Source: Pseudomonas sp. ANT_H4
GTDB taxonomy: Bacteria; Pseudomonadota; Gammaproteobacteria; Pseudomonadales; Pseudomonadaceae
Reading direction: 5' to 3'
Length of the DNA: 64,000 nucleotides
Assembly: GCF_008369295.1 (NCBI RefSeq)
Contig: NZ_VOBG01000023.1
Location: forward strand, 1-64,000
Below are positions 1-7,700 of this stretch, one piece after another (within the stretch, counting starts at the first letter, position 1; every line of letters begins with the position of its first letter). The notes beneath the pieces were generated by a model. It saw only the letters and a list, made by a program, of their open reading frames with translations. It made no database searches and had not been told where the DNA came from. Both the position numbers and the translations under genes were made by a program.

Positions 1-124
1 CAGGCTGAAGCCTTGGGCATGACTGATTTGAATGGTGGCGCGCTCTTCAACGCTGAGTTCGGTATAAGACATAGGGGCAGCACCGTACCGGAAAGGTCAG
101 GTGTTGCACTCAGTTTTTGCCGCC
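1..124 (-). mobile_element. IS30-family insertion sequence, 5' end only
   Basis: The minus strand from position 72 down to the left edge encodes 24 residues beginning MSYTELSVEERATIQIS. This is the N-terminal start of IS30-family transposases, just before their helix-turn-helix. The gene runs off the window, so completeness cannot be judged. Between the start codon and about position 124 lies a stretch containing GTGTTGCACT (101-110) followed by TTTTTGCCGCCGCC, which is a plausible terminal inverted repeat, but the other end is not visible. A small hairpin (GCTGAT-aaac-ATCAGC, 128-143) lies just outside. The element would separate the transporter at 308 from whatever lay upstream, possibly other pyrimidine-catabolism genes. 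Confidence 0.75.
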
Positions 125-307
125 GCCGCTGATAAACATCAGCGAGTTATATAAGCGGTGCGGACGAAGTGACGGCTTACGGCACGGTTATTGAGTGCAG
201 TGGCGGTTGGCCGGGTCCGTGATGTCATGTTGTCAACGAGGTACTCCGGCCATCCCGCGTCCTGCGTGGGATGAGCAAAAATAATTCGAAAAAACCGTGG
301 AGCGGCC

Positions 308-1792
308 ATGCAACAGAACAGATCGCAAGTCATCGAACGCGACGGCCTGTACGAACTCGACGCCGGCGACGACGTCCTCGACAGCCCCCGTTACAACCAC
401 GACATGGCACCTACCAAGGTGCACGAACGCACCTGGAACAAATGGCACATCACCGCGCTGTGGATCGGTATGTCGATCTGCGTGCCGACCTACACCCTGG
501 GCGGTGTGCTCACCGCCTACTTTGGGTTGTCGGTGGGCGAGGCGTTGATGGCGATCCTGCTGGCCAACGTCGTGGTGCTCATTCCCCTGACGCTAAACGC
601 CTTTCCCGGCACCAAGTACGGCATTCCATTTCCGGTGTTGCTGCGCTCCTCCTTCGGGGTGATCGGCTCCAACGTGCCGTGCCTGATTCGCGCCCTGGTG
701 GCGTGCGGCTGGTTCGGTATCCAAACGATGTTTGGCGGGCTGGCGATTCACCTGTTCCTGGGTTCGATTTTCGAGGGTTGGAAGTCGTTGGGCGGCACCG
801 GTGAAGTGATCGGTTTCATGATCTTCTGGGGGCTGAACCTGTGGGTCGTGCTGCGGGGCGCCGAGTCGATCAAATGGCTGGAAACCCTGTCTGCGCCGCT
901 GTTGGTGCTGGTGGGTATAGGCCTGCTGGTGTGGGCGTTGCCCAACGTGTCGCTGACCGAGTTGATGGCAATCGCGCCCAAGCGCCCCGAAGGCGCCAGC
1001 CTCACCGGCTACTTCATGGCGGGCCTGACGGCGATGGTCGGTTTCTGGGCCACCTTGTCGCTGAATATTCCCGACTTCAGCCGCTACGCCAAAAGCCAGA
1101 AGGACCAGATACTCGGGCAGATTTTTGGCCTGCCGCTGACCATGTTCCTGTTCGCTGCCCTCGGCGTGATCATGACCGCCGCCTCGGTGAAACTGGTGGG
1201 TGTCAGCGTCTCCGATCCGGTGACCTTGATCGGCCATATCCAGAGCCCGGTGTGGGTGGCCGTGGCCATGCTGCTGATCATCGTTGCCACCTTGTCCACC
1301 AACACCGCGGCGAACATCGTATCCCCCACCAATGACTTCCAGAACATCGCGCCCAAGTTGATCAGCCGCACCACGGCGGTGGTGCTTACCGGCCTGGTGG
1401 GGCTGGCGCTGATGGGCCATGAGCTGCTGAAAAAGCTTGGCCTGCTGGTCTCCGACGTCAGCCTGGAAACGGTCTATTCCAATTGGTTGCTGGGCTACTC
1501 AAGCCTGTTGGGGCCGATTGCCGGGATCATGGTGGTGGACTACTTCATCATCAAGAAACAGCAATTGGACCTGGCTGGTTTGTACCGCGATGACGTGTAT
1601 CCGGCGTGGAATTGGTATGGCTTTATCGCCTTTGGCGTGCCGGTGGTGTTGACGTTGCTGTCGTTGGGCAGTGATGCATTCAGTTGGTTCTACAGCTATG
1701 GCTGGTTCACCGGCTCAGCGCTGGGCGGGTTGTTGTATTACGGCTTGTGCATGAAGCGCGGGGCCAGTCCGGTGGCGGTCAAAGCCCCTTAA
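308..1792 (+). CDS. NCS1-family nucleobase:cation symporter
   Basis: A 494-residue inner-membrane permease with about twelve hydrophobic segments. It belongs to the NCS1 (nucleobase:cation symporter-1) family, which takes up uracil, cytosine, allantoin or hydantoins. The N-terminal region with HERTWNKWHI followed by the first membrane segment and the motif GTKYGIPFPVLLRSSFG are typical of the family. The start at 308 is preceded by GGAG five bases upstream. The next gene, 32 bases on, is an amidohydrolase of the N-carbamoyl type, which suggests import of a pyrimidine or hydantoin for the reductive pathway. Substrate cannot be read from the sequence; uracil or allantoin are the main alternatives. 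Confidence 0.85.
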   Translation: MQQNRSQVIERDGLYELDAGDDVLDSPRYNHDMAPTKVHERTWNKWHITALWIGMSICVPTYTLGGVLTAYFGLSVGEALMAILLANVVVLIPLTLNAFPGTKYGIPFPVLLRSSFGVIGSNVPCLIRALVACGWFGIQTMFGGLAIHLFLGSIFEGWKSLGGTGEVIGFMIFWGLNLWVVLRGAESIKWLETLSAPLLVLVGIGLLVWALPNVSLTELMAIAPKRPEGASLTGYFMAGLTAMVGFWATLSLNIPDFSRYAKSQKDQILGQIFGLPLTMFLFAALGVIMTAASVKLVGVSVSDPVTLIGHIQSPVWVAVAMLLIIVATLSTNTAANIVSPTNDFQNIAPKLISRTTAVVLTGLVGLALMGHELLKKLGLLVSDVSLETVYSNWLLGYSSLLGPIAGIMVVDYFIIKKQQLDLAGLYRDDVYPAWNWYGFIAFGVPVVLTLLSLGSDAFSWFYSYGWFTGSALGGLLYYGLCMKRGASPVAVKAP

Positions 1793-1824
1793 TAAACCAT
1801 AAGAAATAGCCTGAGGAGATCACC

Positions 1825-3108
1825 ATGAACGCTGCCCTTGACGTTCTGCAATCCACCCATCAGCACATCAATCGCGACCGTTTGTGGCTGTCCCTGATGG
1901 AACTGGCCAAGCTCGGTGCCACGCCCAAGGGCGGCGTCTGCCGCCTGGCTCTGACCGACCTCGATCGCCAGGCTCGCGACCTGTTTGTGAAGTGGTGCGA
2001 GGAAGCCGGCTGTACCGTGACCATCGATGGCGTCGGCAACATCTTCGCCCGCCGCCCTGGGCGCAATCCCACGTTGCCACCGGTGATGACCGGCAGCCAT
2101 ATCGACACCCAGCCCACCGGCGGCAAGTTCGACGGTTGCTTTGGCGTGCTGGCCGGGGTGGAAGTGTTGCGCACGCTCAACGACCTCAAGGTGGAAACTG
2201 AAGCGCCACTGGAAGTCGTTGTGTGGACCAACGAAGAAGGCTCGCGCTTTGCGCCGTGCATGATGGGTTCCGGGGTGTTTGCCGAGAAGTTCACTCTCGA
2301 AGATACCCTGGCCAAAACCGACGCTGACGGTGTGACGGTGGGTGATGCGCTGAACGCCATTGGCTATGCCGGATCGCGGCCAGTCAGCGGGCATAAGGTG
2401 GGCGCCTATTTCGAGGCGCATATCGAACAAGGCCCGATTCTCGAAGATGAACGCAAAACCATCGGCGTGGTGCTCGGCGCCCTCGGCCAGAAATGGTTCG
2501 ATCTGAAGCTGCACGGCGTCGAAGCCCACGCCGGCCCGACGCCGATGCATTTGCGTAAAGATGCCTTGGTGGGCGCCGCCGCCGTGGTCGCCGCGGTCAA
2601 TGCTGCCGCTCTTGGCCATCAACCCCATGCCTGTGGCACCGTCGGATGCCTGCAAGCCTATCCCGGCTCACGCAATGTCATCCCCGGTGAAGTGCGCATG
2701 ACGTTGGACTTGCGCCACCTGGAGCCAGCACGGCTTGATTCAATGATTGCCCAGGTACGCAAGGTGATCGACGACACCTGCGAGAAACACGGCCTGACGT
2801 TTGAGATGACACCCACCGCCGACTTCCCGCCGCTGTACTTCGACAAAGGCTGCGTCGATGCCGTGCGTGATGCCGCTAATGGTTTGGGCCTGTCGAACAT
2901 GGACATCGTCAGCGGGGCAGGGCACGACGCGATCTTCGTCGCCGAACTCGGCCCGGCCGGGATGATCTTCGTGCCGTGCGAAGGCGGCATCAGCCACAAC
3001 GAAATCGAAAATGCCGCGCCGGATGATCTGGCGGCGGGGTGTGCGGTGTTGTTGCGGGCGATGGTGGCGGCGTCACAGGCAATTGCCAGCGGAAAACTGG
3101 CTGCCTGA
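1825..3108 (+). CDS. M20-type Zn-dependent amidohydrolase (N-carbamoyl-beta-alanine / allantoate amidohydrolase family)
   Basis: A 427-residue cytoplasmic hydrolase of the M20 metallopeptidase fold, family of beta-ureidopropionase, L-carbamoylase and allantoate amidohydrolase. Metal-ligand motifs are visible: GSHIDTQPTGGKFDG, the acidic pair in TNEEGSRF, and the late histidine in SGAGHDAIF. Length fits the family (about 410-430). A clear ribosome site (GAGGAG) lies just before the ATG at 1825. It follows the NCS1 transporter and is probably co-transcribed, so cleavage of an N-carbamoyl compound released from an imported pyrimidine is the best guess (pydC/hyuC type). Allantoate is the alternative; the sequence alone does not decide. 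Confidence 0.85.
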   Translation: MNAALDVLQSTHQHINRDRLWLSLMELAKLGATPKGGVCRLALTDLDRQARDLFVKWCEEAGCTVTIDGVGNIFARRPGRNPTLPPVMTGSHIDTQPTGGKFDGCFGVLAGVEVLRTLNDLKVETEAPLEVVVWTNEEGSRFAPCMMGSGVFAEKFTLEDTLAKTDADGVTVGDALNAIGYAGSRPVSGHKVGAYFEAHIEQGPILEDERKTIGVVLGALGQKWFDLKLHGVEAHAGPTPMHLRKDALVGAAAVVAAVNAAALGHQPHACGTVGCLQAYPGSRNVIPGEVRMTLDLRHLEPARLDSMIAQVRKVIDDTCEKHGLTFEMTPTADFPPLYFDKGCVDAVRDAANGLGLSNMDIVSGAGHDAIFVAELGPAGMIFVPCEGGISHNEIENAAPDDLAAGCAVLLRAMVAASQAIASGKLAA

Positions 3109-3117
3109 CTCCCAGAT

Positions 3118-3150
3118 GATCGTTCCCACGCGGGGTGAACGGGAACGATC
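3118..3150. repeat. 10-bp inverted repeat after the hydrolase
   Basis: GATCGTTCCC at 3118-3127 is exactly mirrored by GGGAACGATC at 3141-3150, starting 9 bases after the stop codon of the amidohydrolase. There is no run of T, so it resembles an intergenic palindrome (REP type) more than a strong intrinsic terminator. It may stabilise the 3' end of the transporter-hydrolase mRNA. Confidence 0.6.
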
Positions 3151-3257
3151 AGCCTTCTGATGGCCGAACGGGTGGACGCAAAGGGCATTGATGACGGACG
3201 GTCACGGTCAGGAAGTGGTGCAGACCCATGACTTCAACTGCATGCCGGGGCGATCCC

Positions 3258-3419
3258 CTAGGCATGGTGCGCGGTGGGTTTGCGCGACTTGCTGGTTGCT
3301 GCGGGCCTGGTTTGCGGATGATGGTGGCGGCGGGTAATGCGCAATACGCCCCACAGCATGGCGCCGGCGACGGCCAGCCAGCCACAGACCAAGAAAAAAA
3401 TCGTTGTTGTCAGGCTCAT
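3258..3419 (-). CDS. Small single-pass membrane protein (53 aa)
   Basis: A 53-residue protein starting MSLTTTIFFLVCGWLAVAG: one hydrophobic helix at about residues 3-25, then a basic, histidine-rich tail (TRRHHHPQTRP) that should face the cytoplasm. I chose the ATG at 3419 because a perfect AGGAGG ribosome site lies 7 bases upstream; the longer reading frame has none. The function is not known to me. It stands alone between convergent and divergent neighbours, so context gives no hint. Confidence 0.7.
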   Translation of the reverse strand: MSLTTTIFFLVCGWLAVAGAMLWGVLRITRRHHHPQTRPAATSKSRKPTAHHA

Positions 3420-3608
3420 AAGTGCCTCCTTTCGCCCTGTGCAGGGCACGTACTGTCTTCTCATGGACAGTCTAGCTGTCGGGTGGTTGCACGCTATTGA
3501 CCAATGGTCGAAGCGTGCAACTTGTTTGCTCTATCCCCGGCCATTTACTGCGGCTCAAGGCTATACCCAGGTTCCAGAGCGCCCTATGATCGAGGCCCAC
3601 GCCTGCAG

Positions 3609-4307
3609 ATGATCAAGAGAGTGAAGAAGTTGCGCTTACGGCCGAACGTTAAAACCTCCTTGCTGGTGGCAGCCTGTGTCCTTGGACTTGCAGCCTGTGC
3701 CGGGCAACCCTCGAAAATCCGAGGCTTGCCTGAGCGTGTTGAACTCAACGGCGTGCCGGTGTTTCGCAGTGAGGCCTATCAGAGCGGTCCCGCTGCCTTG
3801 GCCAGCATGCTGTCGCAACAAGGTATTGTGATTACACCGGGTTTGCTGGATAAGCCGCTGCACCTTCCAGGCGCGGAAGCTGACCTTGAGCACAATATGC
3901 AGGTGCTGGCGCGCGAATACGGGATGCTGGTGTATCCGCTGGATGCCAAGCTGCCGGCACTGTTGGCACAAGTGGCCGCCGGGTATCCGGTGATGGTGCG
4001 GATCACCGAGGGATCGACCTTCTGGGCTGGGCCACGCTACGCCGTGCTGGTCGGCTACAACCAGCAGAAGAGTACGGTGTTGTTGCGGGTGGGAATGAAC
4101 CGGCGACAGCTGATGGGCTTCAGTGCCTTTGAGTCCGCCTGGAAAAGCGCCGGCCACTGGGCGATCCTGATCCAGCGGCCAAGTCAGCTGCCGGCGAACG
4201 TGGATGCCGGACGCTGGCAGAAAGCAGCCAACGAACTTGCCCAGGCCGGGCAGGAGCAGGCTGCAGCCCAGGCACTGAAGGTGCTGGCCGGCAAACCGGT
4301 GAAATAG
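3609..4307 (+). CDS. C39-like (double-glycine peptidase fold) lipoprotein lacking catalytic residues
   Basis: A 232-residue predicted lipoprotein. A basic start and hydrophobic stretch end in a lipobox with the acylated cysteine at residue 30 (LAAC). The mature part has the papain-like C39 fold: the segment YQSGPAALASML aligns with the usual QxCGPAALA active-site helix, and PRYAVLVGY with the usual HxVVVxGY strand. Here the nucleophile position is serine (S59) and the general-base position is arginine (R143), so peptidase activity is unlikely. The C-terminal 40 residues are Ala/Gln-rich and helical (TPR-like). The start at 3609 is chosen from the signal sequence; no strong ribosome site is visible. 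Probably an envelope protein that binds rather than cuts. Confidence 0.75.
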   Translation: MIKRVKKLRLRPNVKTSLLVAACVLGLAACAGQPSKIRGLPERVELNGVPVFRSEAYQSGPAALASMLSQQGIVITPGLLDKPLHLPGAEADLEHNMQVLAREYGMLVYPLDAKLPALLAQVAAGYPVMVRITEGSTFWAGPRYAVLVGYNQQKSTVLLRVGMNRRQLMGFSAFESAWKSAGHWAILIQRPSQLPANVDAGRWQKAANELAQAGQEQAAAQALKVLAGKPVK

Positions 4308-4317
4308 TAAAAACCAT

Positions 4318-4404
4318 CTTGTGCAGGAGCGAGGGGGGCGCCTAGTTCCTGCTCGCGAAGAACCCGAGAACACCGCGCTGAGCAAGCCTGCTCCTACAGG
4401 GGGC
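4318..4404. repeat. REP-like degenerate intergenic palindromes
   Basis: The stretch between two convergent genes contains GCAGGAGCGAGG, CTGCTCGCGAAG and, in opposite sense, GAGCAAGCCTGCTCCTAC. These are the arms typical of repetitive extragenic palindromes in fluorescent pseudomonads, here imperfect. It may act as a transcription end for both neighbours. Confidence 0.6.
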
Positions 4405-4413
4405 CTGCTTTGA

Positions 4414-5349
4414 TTAGCGGTGCGCCTCGGAAACCTGGGCTGTCCCGCTTTGGCGATTTTTGAGATTCTTGTCGGCCTTGTATTGCAGAGCTACGTCCGG
4501 CACTGAGCCGCTTTTGCCGGTCTCTACCCATTTGCGAATGCGGCTGGCATCGGCAAAGTGGGTGAGTTTGCCAAAGGCATCGAGGATCACCAGCGACACC
4601 GGACGGTTACCCATGCTGGTGACCAGCACCAGGCAGTGACCGGCCTGATTGGTAAAGCCGGTCTTGGTCAGCTTGATGTCCCAGTTGGCGCGGTTGACGA
4701 GGTGGTCGGTGTTGGAGAAACCCAGGGTGTAGCTGGGTTTGCGGAAAGACACGGTTTTTTCCTTGGTGGTGCTCAGTTGCGTGAGCATCGGGTATTTATG
4801 CGCAGCCTGTACCAGCTTGCTCAAGTCCCTGGCGGTCGAGACGTTATGAATCGACAAGCCGGTGGGCTCGACATAATGGGTGCTAGTCATGCCCAGGGCC
4901 TTGGCCTTGGCGTTCATCGCTGCGATAAAGGCTGAGTAGCCGCCCGGATAATGATGGGCAAGGCTGGCGGCGGCGCGGTTTTCCGAAGACATCAGGGTGA
5001 TCAGCAGCATCTCTTTACGAGGCATTTCGCTGTTGATCTTGACCCGCGAGAACACACCTTTCATTTCCGGGGTGTCAGTGATGTTGATGGAGATGTACTC
5101 ATCCATGTTCTGCTTGGCATCCAGCACGACCATCCCGGTCATCAATTTAGTGACGGAGGCGATGGGCACGACAACATCGGGGTTACTGGCGTAGATGACT
5201 TTGTTGGTCTGCAGGTCCACCAGCATGGCACTGCCGGAGGCAAGGTGCAGTTGCGAGGTATCGCGTGGGGCGAGGGTGGTTTCGCTGGCGCTGGCGAAGG
5301 TGCCTGTAAATGCAAAAAATAGGCTGATGATAGAAATACGAATTTTCAC
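4414..5349 (-). CDS. pbpG: D-alanyl-D-alanine endopeptidase (PBP7 family)
   Basis: A 311-residue periplasmic low-molecular-weight penicillin-binding protein (S11 peptidase family) that cleaves cross-links between peptidoglycan stem peptides. It has a Sec signal peptide (about residues 1-22) and all three penicillin-binding motifs: SVTK with the nucleophile S65 and K68, SEN at 122-124, and KTG at 229-231. Length and motif spacing match PBP7/PbpG. It stands alone. The tail (NLKNRQSGTAQVSEAHR) is hydrophilic and lacks the amphipathic anchor of DacA/DacC carboxypeptidases, which supports the endopeptidase assignment. Confidence 0.92.
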   Translation of the reverse strand: MKIRISIISLFFAFTGTFASASETTLAPRDTSQLHLASGSAMLVDLQTNKVIYASNPDVVVPIASVTKLMTGMVVLDAKQNMDEYISINITDTPEMKGVFSRVKINSEMPRKEMLLITLMSSENRAAASLAHHYPGGYSAFIAAMNAKAKALGMTSTHYVEPTGLSIHNVSTARDLSKLVQAAHKYPMLTQLSTTKEKTVSFRKPSYTLGFSNTDHLVNRANWDIKLTKTGFTNQAGHCLVLVTSMGNRPVSLVILDAFGKLTHFADASRIRKWVETGKSGSVPDVALQYKADKNLKNRQSGTAQVSEAHR

Positions 5350-5511
5350 GCGGATGAACTCGCTAAAAGTAGGGATATACCGTTCTGCAACGGGCTTTCT
5401 GAAAAATGACGTTACATTTTAGAAGTATGGATCAGAAACTGTCGAATGTTCTTCCAGAGCCAGACGAAAGCCCTTAAAAACAAAGAAAAAAGCGGTTATT
5501 TTCGGGGCAAT

Positions 5512-5541
5512 AAAAAGCCCCGCCATAAGGCAGGGCTTTTT
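5512..5541. terminator. Bidirectional intrinsic terminator after folD
   Basis: AAAAAGCCC and GGGCTTTTT flank a short loop (CGCCATAAGGCA, itself partly paired), giving a GC-rich stem with a T run in either direction. It lies 16 bases past the folD stop codon and also faces the pbpG promoter region. Confidence 0.85.
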
Positions 5542-5556
5542 CAGAGCGGCTGGTTA

Positions 5557-6411
5557 TTAGTCGTGCAGGGTTTCTGCAGCATACAGCGTGTTTTCCAGCA
5601 GGCAGGCACGGGTCATTGGACCGACGCCGCCCGGAACCGGGGTGATCCAGCCGGCACGGGGCAGGGCGGTTTCGTACACCACATCGCCCACCAGCTTGCC
5701 GTCTTCCTGACGGTTGATGCCGACGTCGATGACGATGGCGCCTTCCTTGATCCATTCACCTTTTACCAGACCCGGTTTGCCGGCGGCGACCACCACCAGG
5801 TCCGCCCGGCCGACGTGACCGGCCAGGTCCTTGGTAAAACGGTGAGTGACGGTCACGGTGCAACCGGCCAGCAGCAATTCCATTGCCATCGGGCGACCGA
5901 CAATGTTGGAAGCGCCGACTACGACCGCATCCAGACCATAGAGGTCGACGCCGGTGCTTTCCAGCAGGGTCATGATGCCCTTCGGGGTGCAGGGCCGCAG
6001 AAGCGGAATGCGTTGGGCCAGGCGGCCGACGTTATAAGGATGGAAGCCGTCGACGTCTTTATCCGGGCGAATACATTCCAGCAGTTTGGACGCATCCAGA
6101 TGCTTGGGTAACGGCAGTTGAAGCAGGATGCCGTCGATCTTCGGGTCACCGTTGAGGCTCTCGATCAGGTCGGTGAGTGCCTGCTGGGTGGTATCGGAAG
6201 GCAAGTCATAGGCCTTGGAAATAAAGCCGACCTCTTCACAGTCTTTACGCTTGTGCGAGACATAAACCTGAGAGGCGGGATCACTGCCGACCAGAATCAC
6301 CGCGAGGCCAGGCGTGCGCAGGCCCTGCTGGCGACGCTCAGCGACACGTTTGGCGATCTGCTGGCGCAGGCTGGCGGCGATCGTTTTGCCGTCGATAAGT
6401 TGTGCAGTCAT
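5557..6411 (-). CDS. folD: Methylenetetrahydrofolate dehydrogenase / methenyltetrahydrofolate cyclohydrolase
   Basis: A 284-residue bifunctional cytosolic enzyme interconverting 5,10-methylene-THF and 10-formyl-THF with NADP. Visible family features are YVSHKRKDCEEVG with the catalytic Tyr/Lys, the one-carbon site segment GILLQLPLPKHL, and the Rossmann nucleotide site VVVGASNIVGRPMA. The C-terminal PVPGGVGPMT is the family signature. Full length. It is transcribed away from the tRNA operon and ends at a strong terminator. Confidence 0.97.
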   Translation of the reverse strand: MTAQLIDGKTIAASLRQQIAKRVAERRQQGLRTPGLAVILVGSDPASQVYVSHKRKDCEEVGFISKAYDLPSDTTQQALTDLIESLNGDPKIDGILLQLPLPKHLDASKLLECIRPDKDVDGFHPYNVGRLAQRIPLLRPCTPKGIMTLLESTGVDLYGLDAVVVGASNIVGRPMAMELLLAGCTVTVTHRFTKDLAGHVGRADLVVVAAGKPGLVKGEWIKEGAIVIDVGINRQEDGKLVGDVVYETALPRAGWITPVPGGVGPMTRACLLENTLYAAETLHD

Positions 6412-6543
6412 TACGCGTGATTAACCATCGAGAAGGGGAAGAAAAGTGCACGCATTCTCGCACGCCAGGACGTGAGGGCAAAGGCGCTTGGTCTGTAAAT
6501 TCCCCTAACCCCTTAAATAAAATGAGTTTTTTTTAAAAAGGAT

Positions 6544-6570
6544 TTGACGAGTTCCGGGGGCGTCTATACT
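6544..6570 (+). promoter_or_regulatory. Sigma-70 promoter of the tRNA operon
   Basis: TTGACG at 6544-6549 and TATACT at 6565-6570 with a 15-base spacer (16 if the -35 is read as TTTGAC), preceded by an A/T-rich stretch (6520-6543) that could serve as an UP element. It lies about 115 bases upstream of the first tRNA and is the only good promoter before it. Confidence 0.75.
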
Positions 6571-6686
6571 ATTCGTCGCACTTGTCGGGCACAGCCTAGC
6601 ACTGGTTAAGAAGGTCGAGCAGAATGTTTGTTCTGTAAGGCTGGAAGCACTTAGTTTGTAATCCTCAAAGAGTACAGATTAATAAA

Positions 6687-6763
6687 GCGCCCGTAGCTCA
6701 GCTGGATAGAGCATCCGCCTTCTAAGCGGATGGTCGCAGGTTCGAGTCCTGCCGGGTGCGCCA
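6687..6763 (+). tRNA. tRNA-Arg (anticodon UCU)
   Basis: A 77-base cloverleaf with a complete acceptor stem (GCGCCCG pairing with CGGGTGC, one G-U), discriminator G and encoded CCA. Anticodon stem TCCGC/GCGGA with loop CTTCTAA gives anticodon TCT, reading AGA/AGG. First gene of a four-tRNA operon. Confidence 0.97.
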
Positions 6764-6795
6764 TTAGGCAGCTTTGGCACAAGTAGCGCTATATG

Positions 6796-6871
6796 GTGGG
6801 CGTAGCTCAGTTGGTAGAGCACGGGATTGTGACTCCCGTTGTCGAGGGTTCGATCCCCTTCGTCCACCCCA
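6796..6871 (+). tRNA. tRNA-His (anticodon GUG), copy 1
   Basis: A 76-base cloverleaf: acceptor GTGGGCG with CGTCCAC, anticodon stem CGGGA/TCCCG with loop TTGTGAC (anticodon GTG), and encoded CCA. The base before it (6795) is G and could form the extra G-1:C73 pair typical of tRNA-His. Identical in sequence to the second copy at 7097. Confidence 0.97.
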
Positions 6872-6877
6872 TATTTA

Positions 6878-6908
6878 AAAGGCGCCAGATTAACAGTCTG
6901 GCGCCTTT
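6878..6908 (+). terminator. Hairpin after tRNA-His copy 1
   Basis: AAAGGCGCCAGA (6878-6889) pairs with TCTGGCGCCTTT (6897-6908). The T tail is short, and tRNA-Leu follows, so it may be a leaky terminator or processing site. Nearly the same hairpin follows the second tRNA-His. Confidence 0.65.
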
Positions 6909-6926
6909 GCTTTAAGAGCTTCAAGC

Positions 6927-7011
6927 GCGGATGTGGTGGAATTGGTAGACACACTGGATTTAGGTTCCAGCGCCGCAAGGTGTAAGAGTTCGAGTCTCTT
7001 CATCCGCACCA
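6927..7011 (+). tRNA. tRNA-Leu (anticodon UAG)
   Basis: An 85-base class II tRNA with a long variable arm. Acceptor GCGGATG pairs with CATCCGC, CCA is encoded, and the anticodon stem CTGGA/TCCAG with loop TTTAGGT gives anticodon TAG. It lies between the two tRNA-His copies. Confidence 0.97.
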
Positions 7012-7054
7012 AATCAAGCTTCACTTGGGTCTAGTGCCTTTAGTGAAGCTCAAC

Positions 7055-7081
7055 AAAAAATCCGTTTTAGTCGGATTTTTT
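7055..7081. terminator. Intrinsic terminator after tRNA-Leu
   Basis: AAAAAATCCG (7055-7064) and CGGATTTTTT (7072-7081) form a stem with T runs on both strands. It separates tRNA-Leu from the second tRNA-His. Confidence 0.75.
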
Positions 7082-7096
7082 GGTCACGCTACAATG

Positions 7097-7172
7097 GTGG
7101 GCGTAGCTCAGTTGGTAGAGCACGGGATTGTGACTCCCGTTGTCGAGGGTTCGATCCCCTTCGTCCACCCCA
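7097..7172 (+). tRNA. tRNA-His (anticodon GUG), copy 2
   Basis: Sequence identical to the copy at 6796, including the preceding G that can act as G-1. The flanking bases and the following hairpin are also nearly identical, so the unit looks duplicated as a block. Confidence 0.97.
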
Positions 7173-7179
7173 TATTTAG

Positions 7180-7213
7180 AAAGCGCCAGATTAATAGTCT
7201 GGCGCTTTTTTTT
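7180..7213 (+). terminator. Intrinsic terminator ending the tRNA operon
   Basis: AAAGCGCCAGA (7180-7190) pairs with TCTGGCGCTTT (7198-7208), followed by a run of T to 7213. A strong rho-independent terminator. Confidence 0.88.
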
Positions 7214-7365
7214 ATGCTGTTTTTTCTGCCTTTGTTGTTGCGCATTCTCGAAGTCAAGAAAAAAACAAGCATTCTCAATGCCTTGGCGTTAGAATCGCTG
7301 CCGGTTTTGAACGCATGGATCTGATCCGGTTACATCGGGGTCAGTGCAGCTATTTAATAGCAGAT

Positions 7366-7405
7366 AACGGCGCAGCACCTGAAAAAGGGCTGTGCCGTTT
7401 TTGTT
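7366..7405 (+). terminator. Terminator-like hairpin in the long gap before the intron
   Basis: AACGGCGCAGC (7366-7376) pairs with GCTGTGCCGTT (7389-7399) with one mismatch and is followed by TTTTTGTTT. It lies in the 7214-7711 gap, in which I see no protein gene. The gap also holds a 16-base palindrome CTTCTATATATAGAAG (7547-7562). Which transcript the hairpin ends is unclear; a small RNA starting after 7213 is possible but unsupported. Confidence 0.55.
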
Positions 7406-7671
7406 TAAGTGGCTTGAGTTTCAGCGTGGCCGCAGGTATTGGGCTGCAGGGATAGGGTGTTTCGTCGTATTTATGTTTCTCGATGATGCCGCTGTGTCCG
7501 CCGGTCCCGTTTGTGGGTCGGCTGTCAGGGAGCTGATCGACAATCGCTTCTATATATAGAAGTGTTGGCGCAGAGCCTTGGCGTGAAGGGATGTATTGCT
7601 AGCGGGGCGAGGTGCATTCCTGCATTCGCTCCTATAAATGGCCTGCTGTTTTTTTACCCGTTTTCAGTAGG

Positions 7672-7700
7672 GTGACTTCTTGAGTTTGACCCACTAGAAT
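7672..7700 (+). promoter_or_regulatory. Probable sigma-70 promoter of tig
   Basis: GTGACT (7672-7677), a 17-base spacer, and TAGAAT (7695-7700, five of six to consensus). The start point would fall at about 7707. The group II intron begins at 7712, so it sits almost exactly at the start of the tig leader. Confidence 0.5.

Noticed and set aside
6679..6978. A 99-codon frame over the tRNA genes
   Set aside because: It is antisense to tRNA-Arg, tRNA-His and part of tRNA-Leu; frames over tRNA operons are a common artefact.
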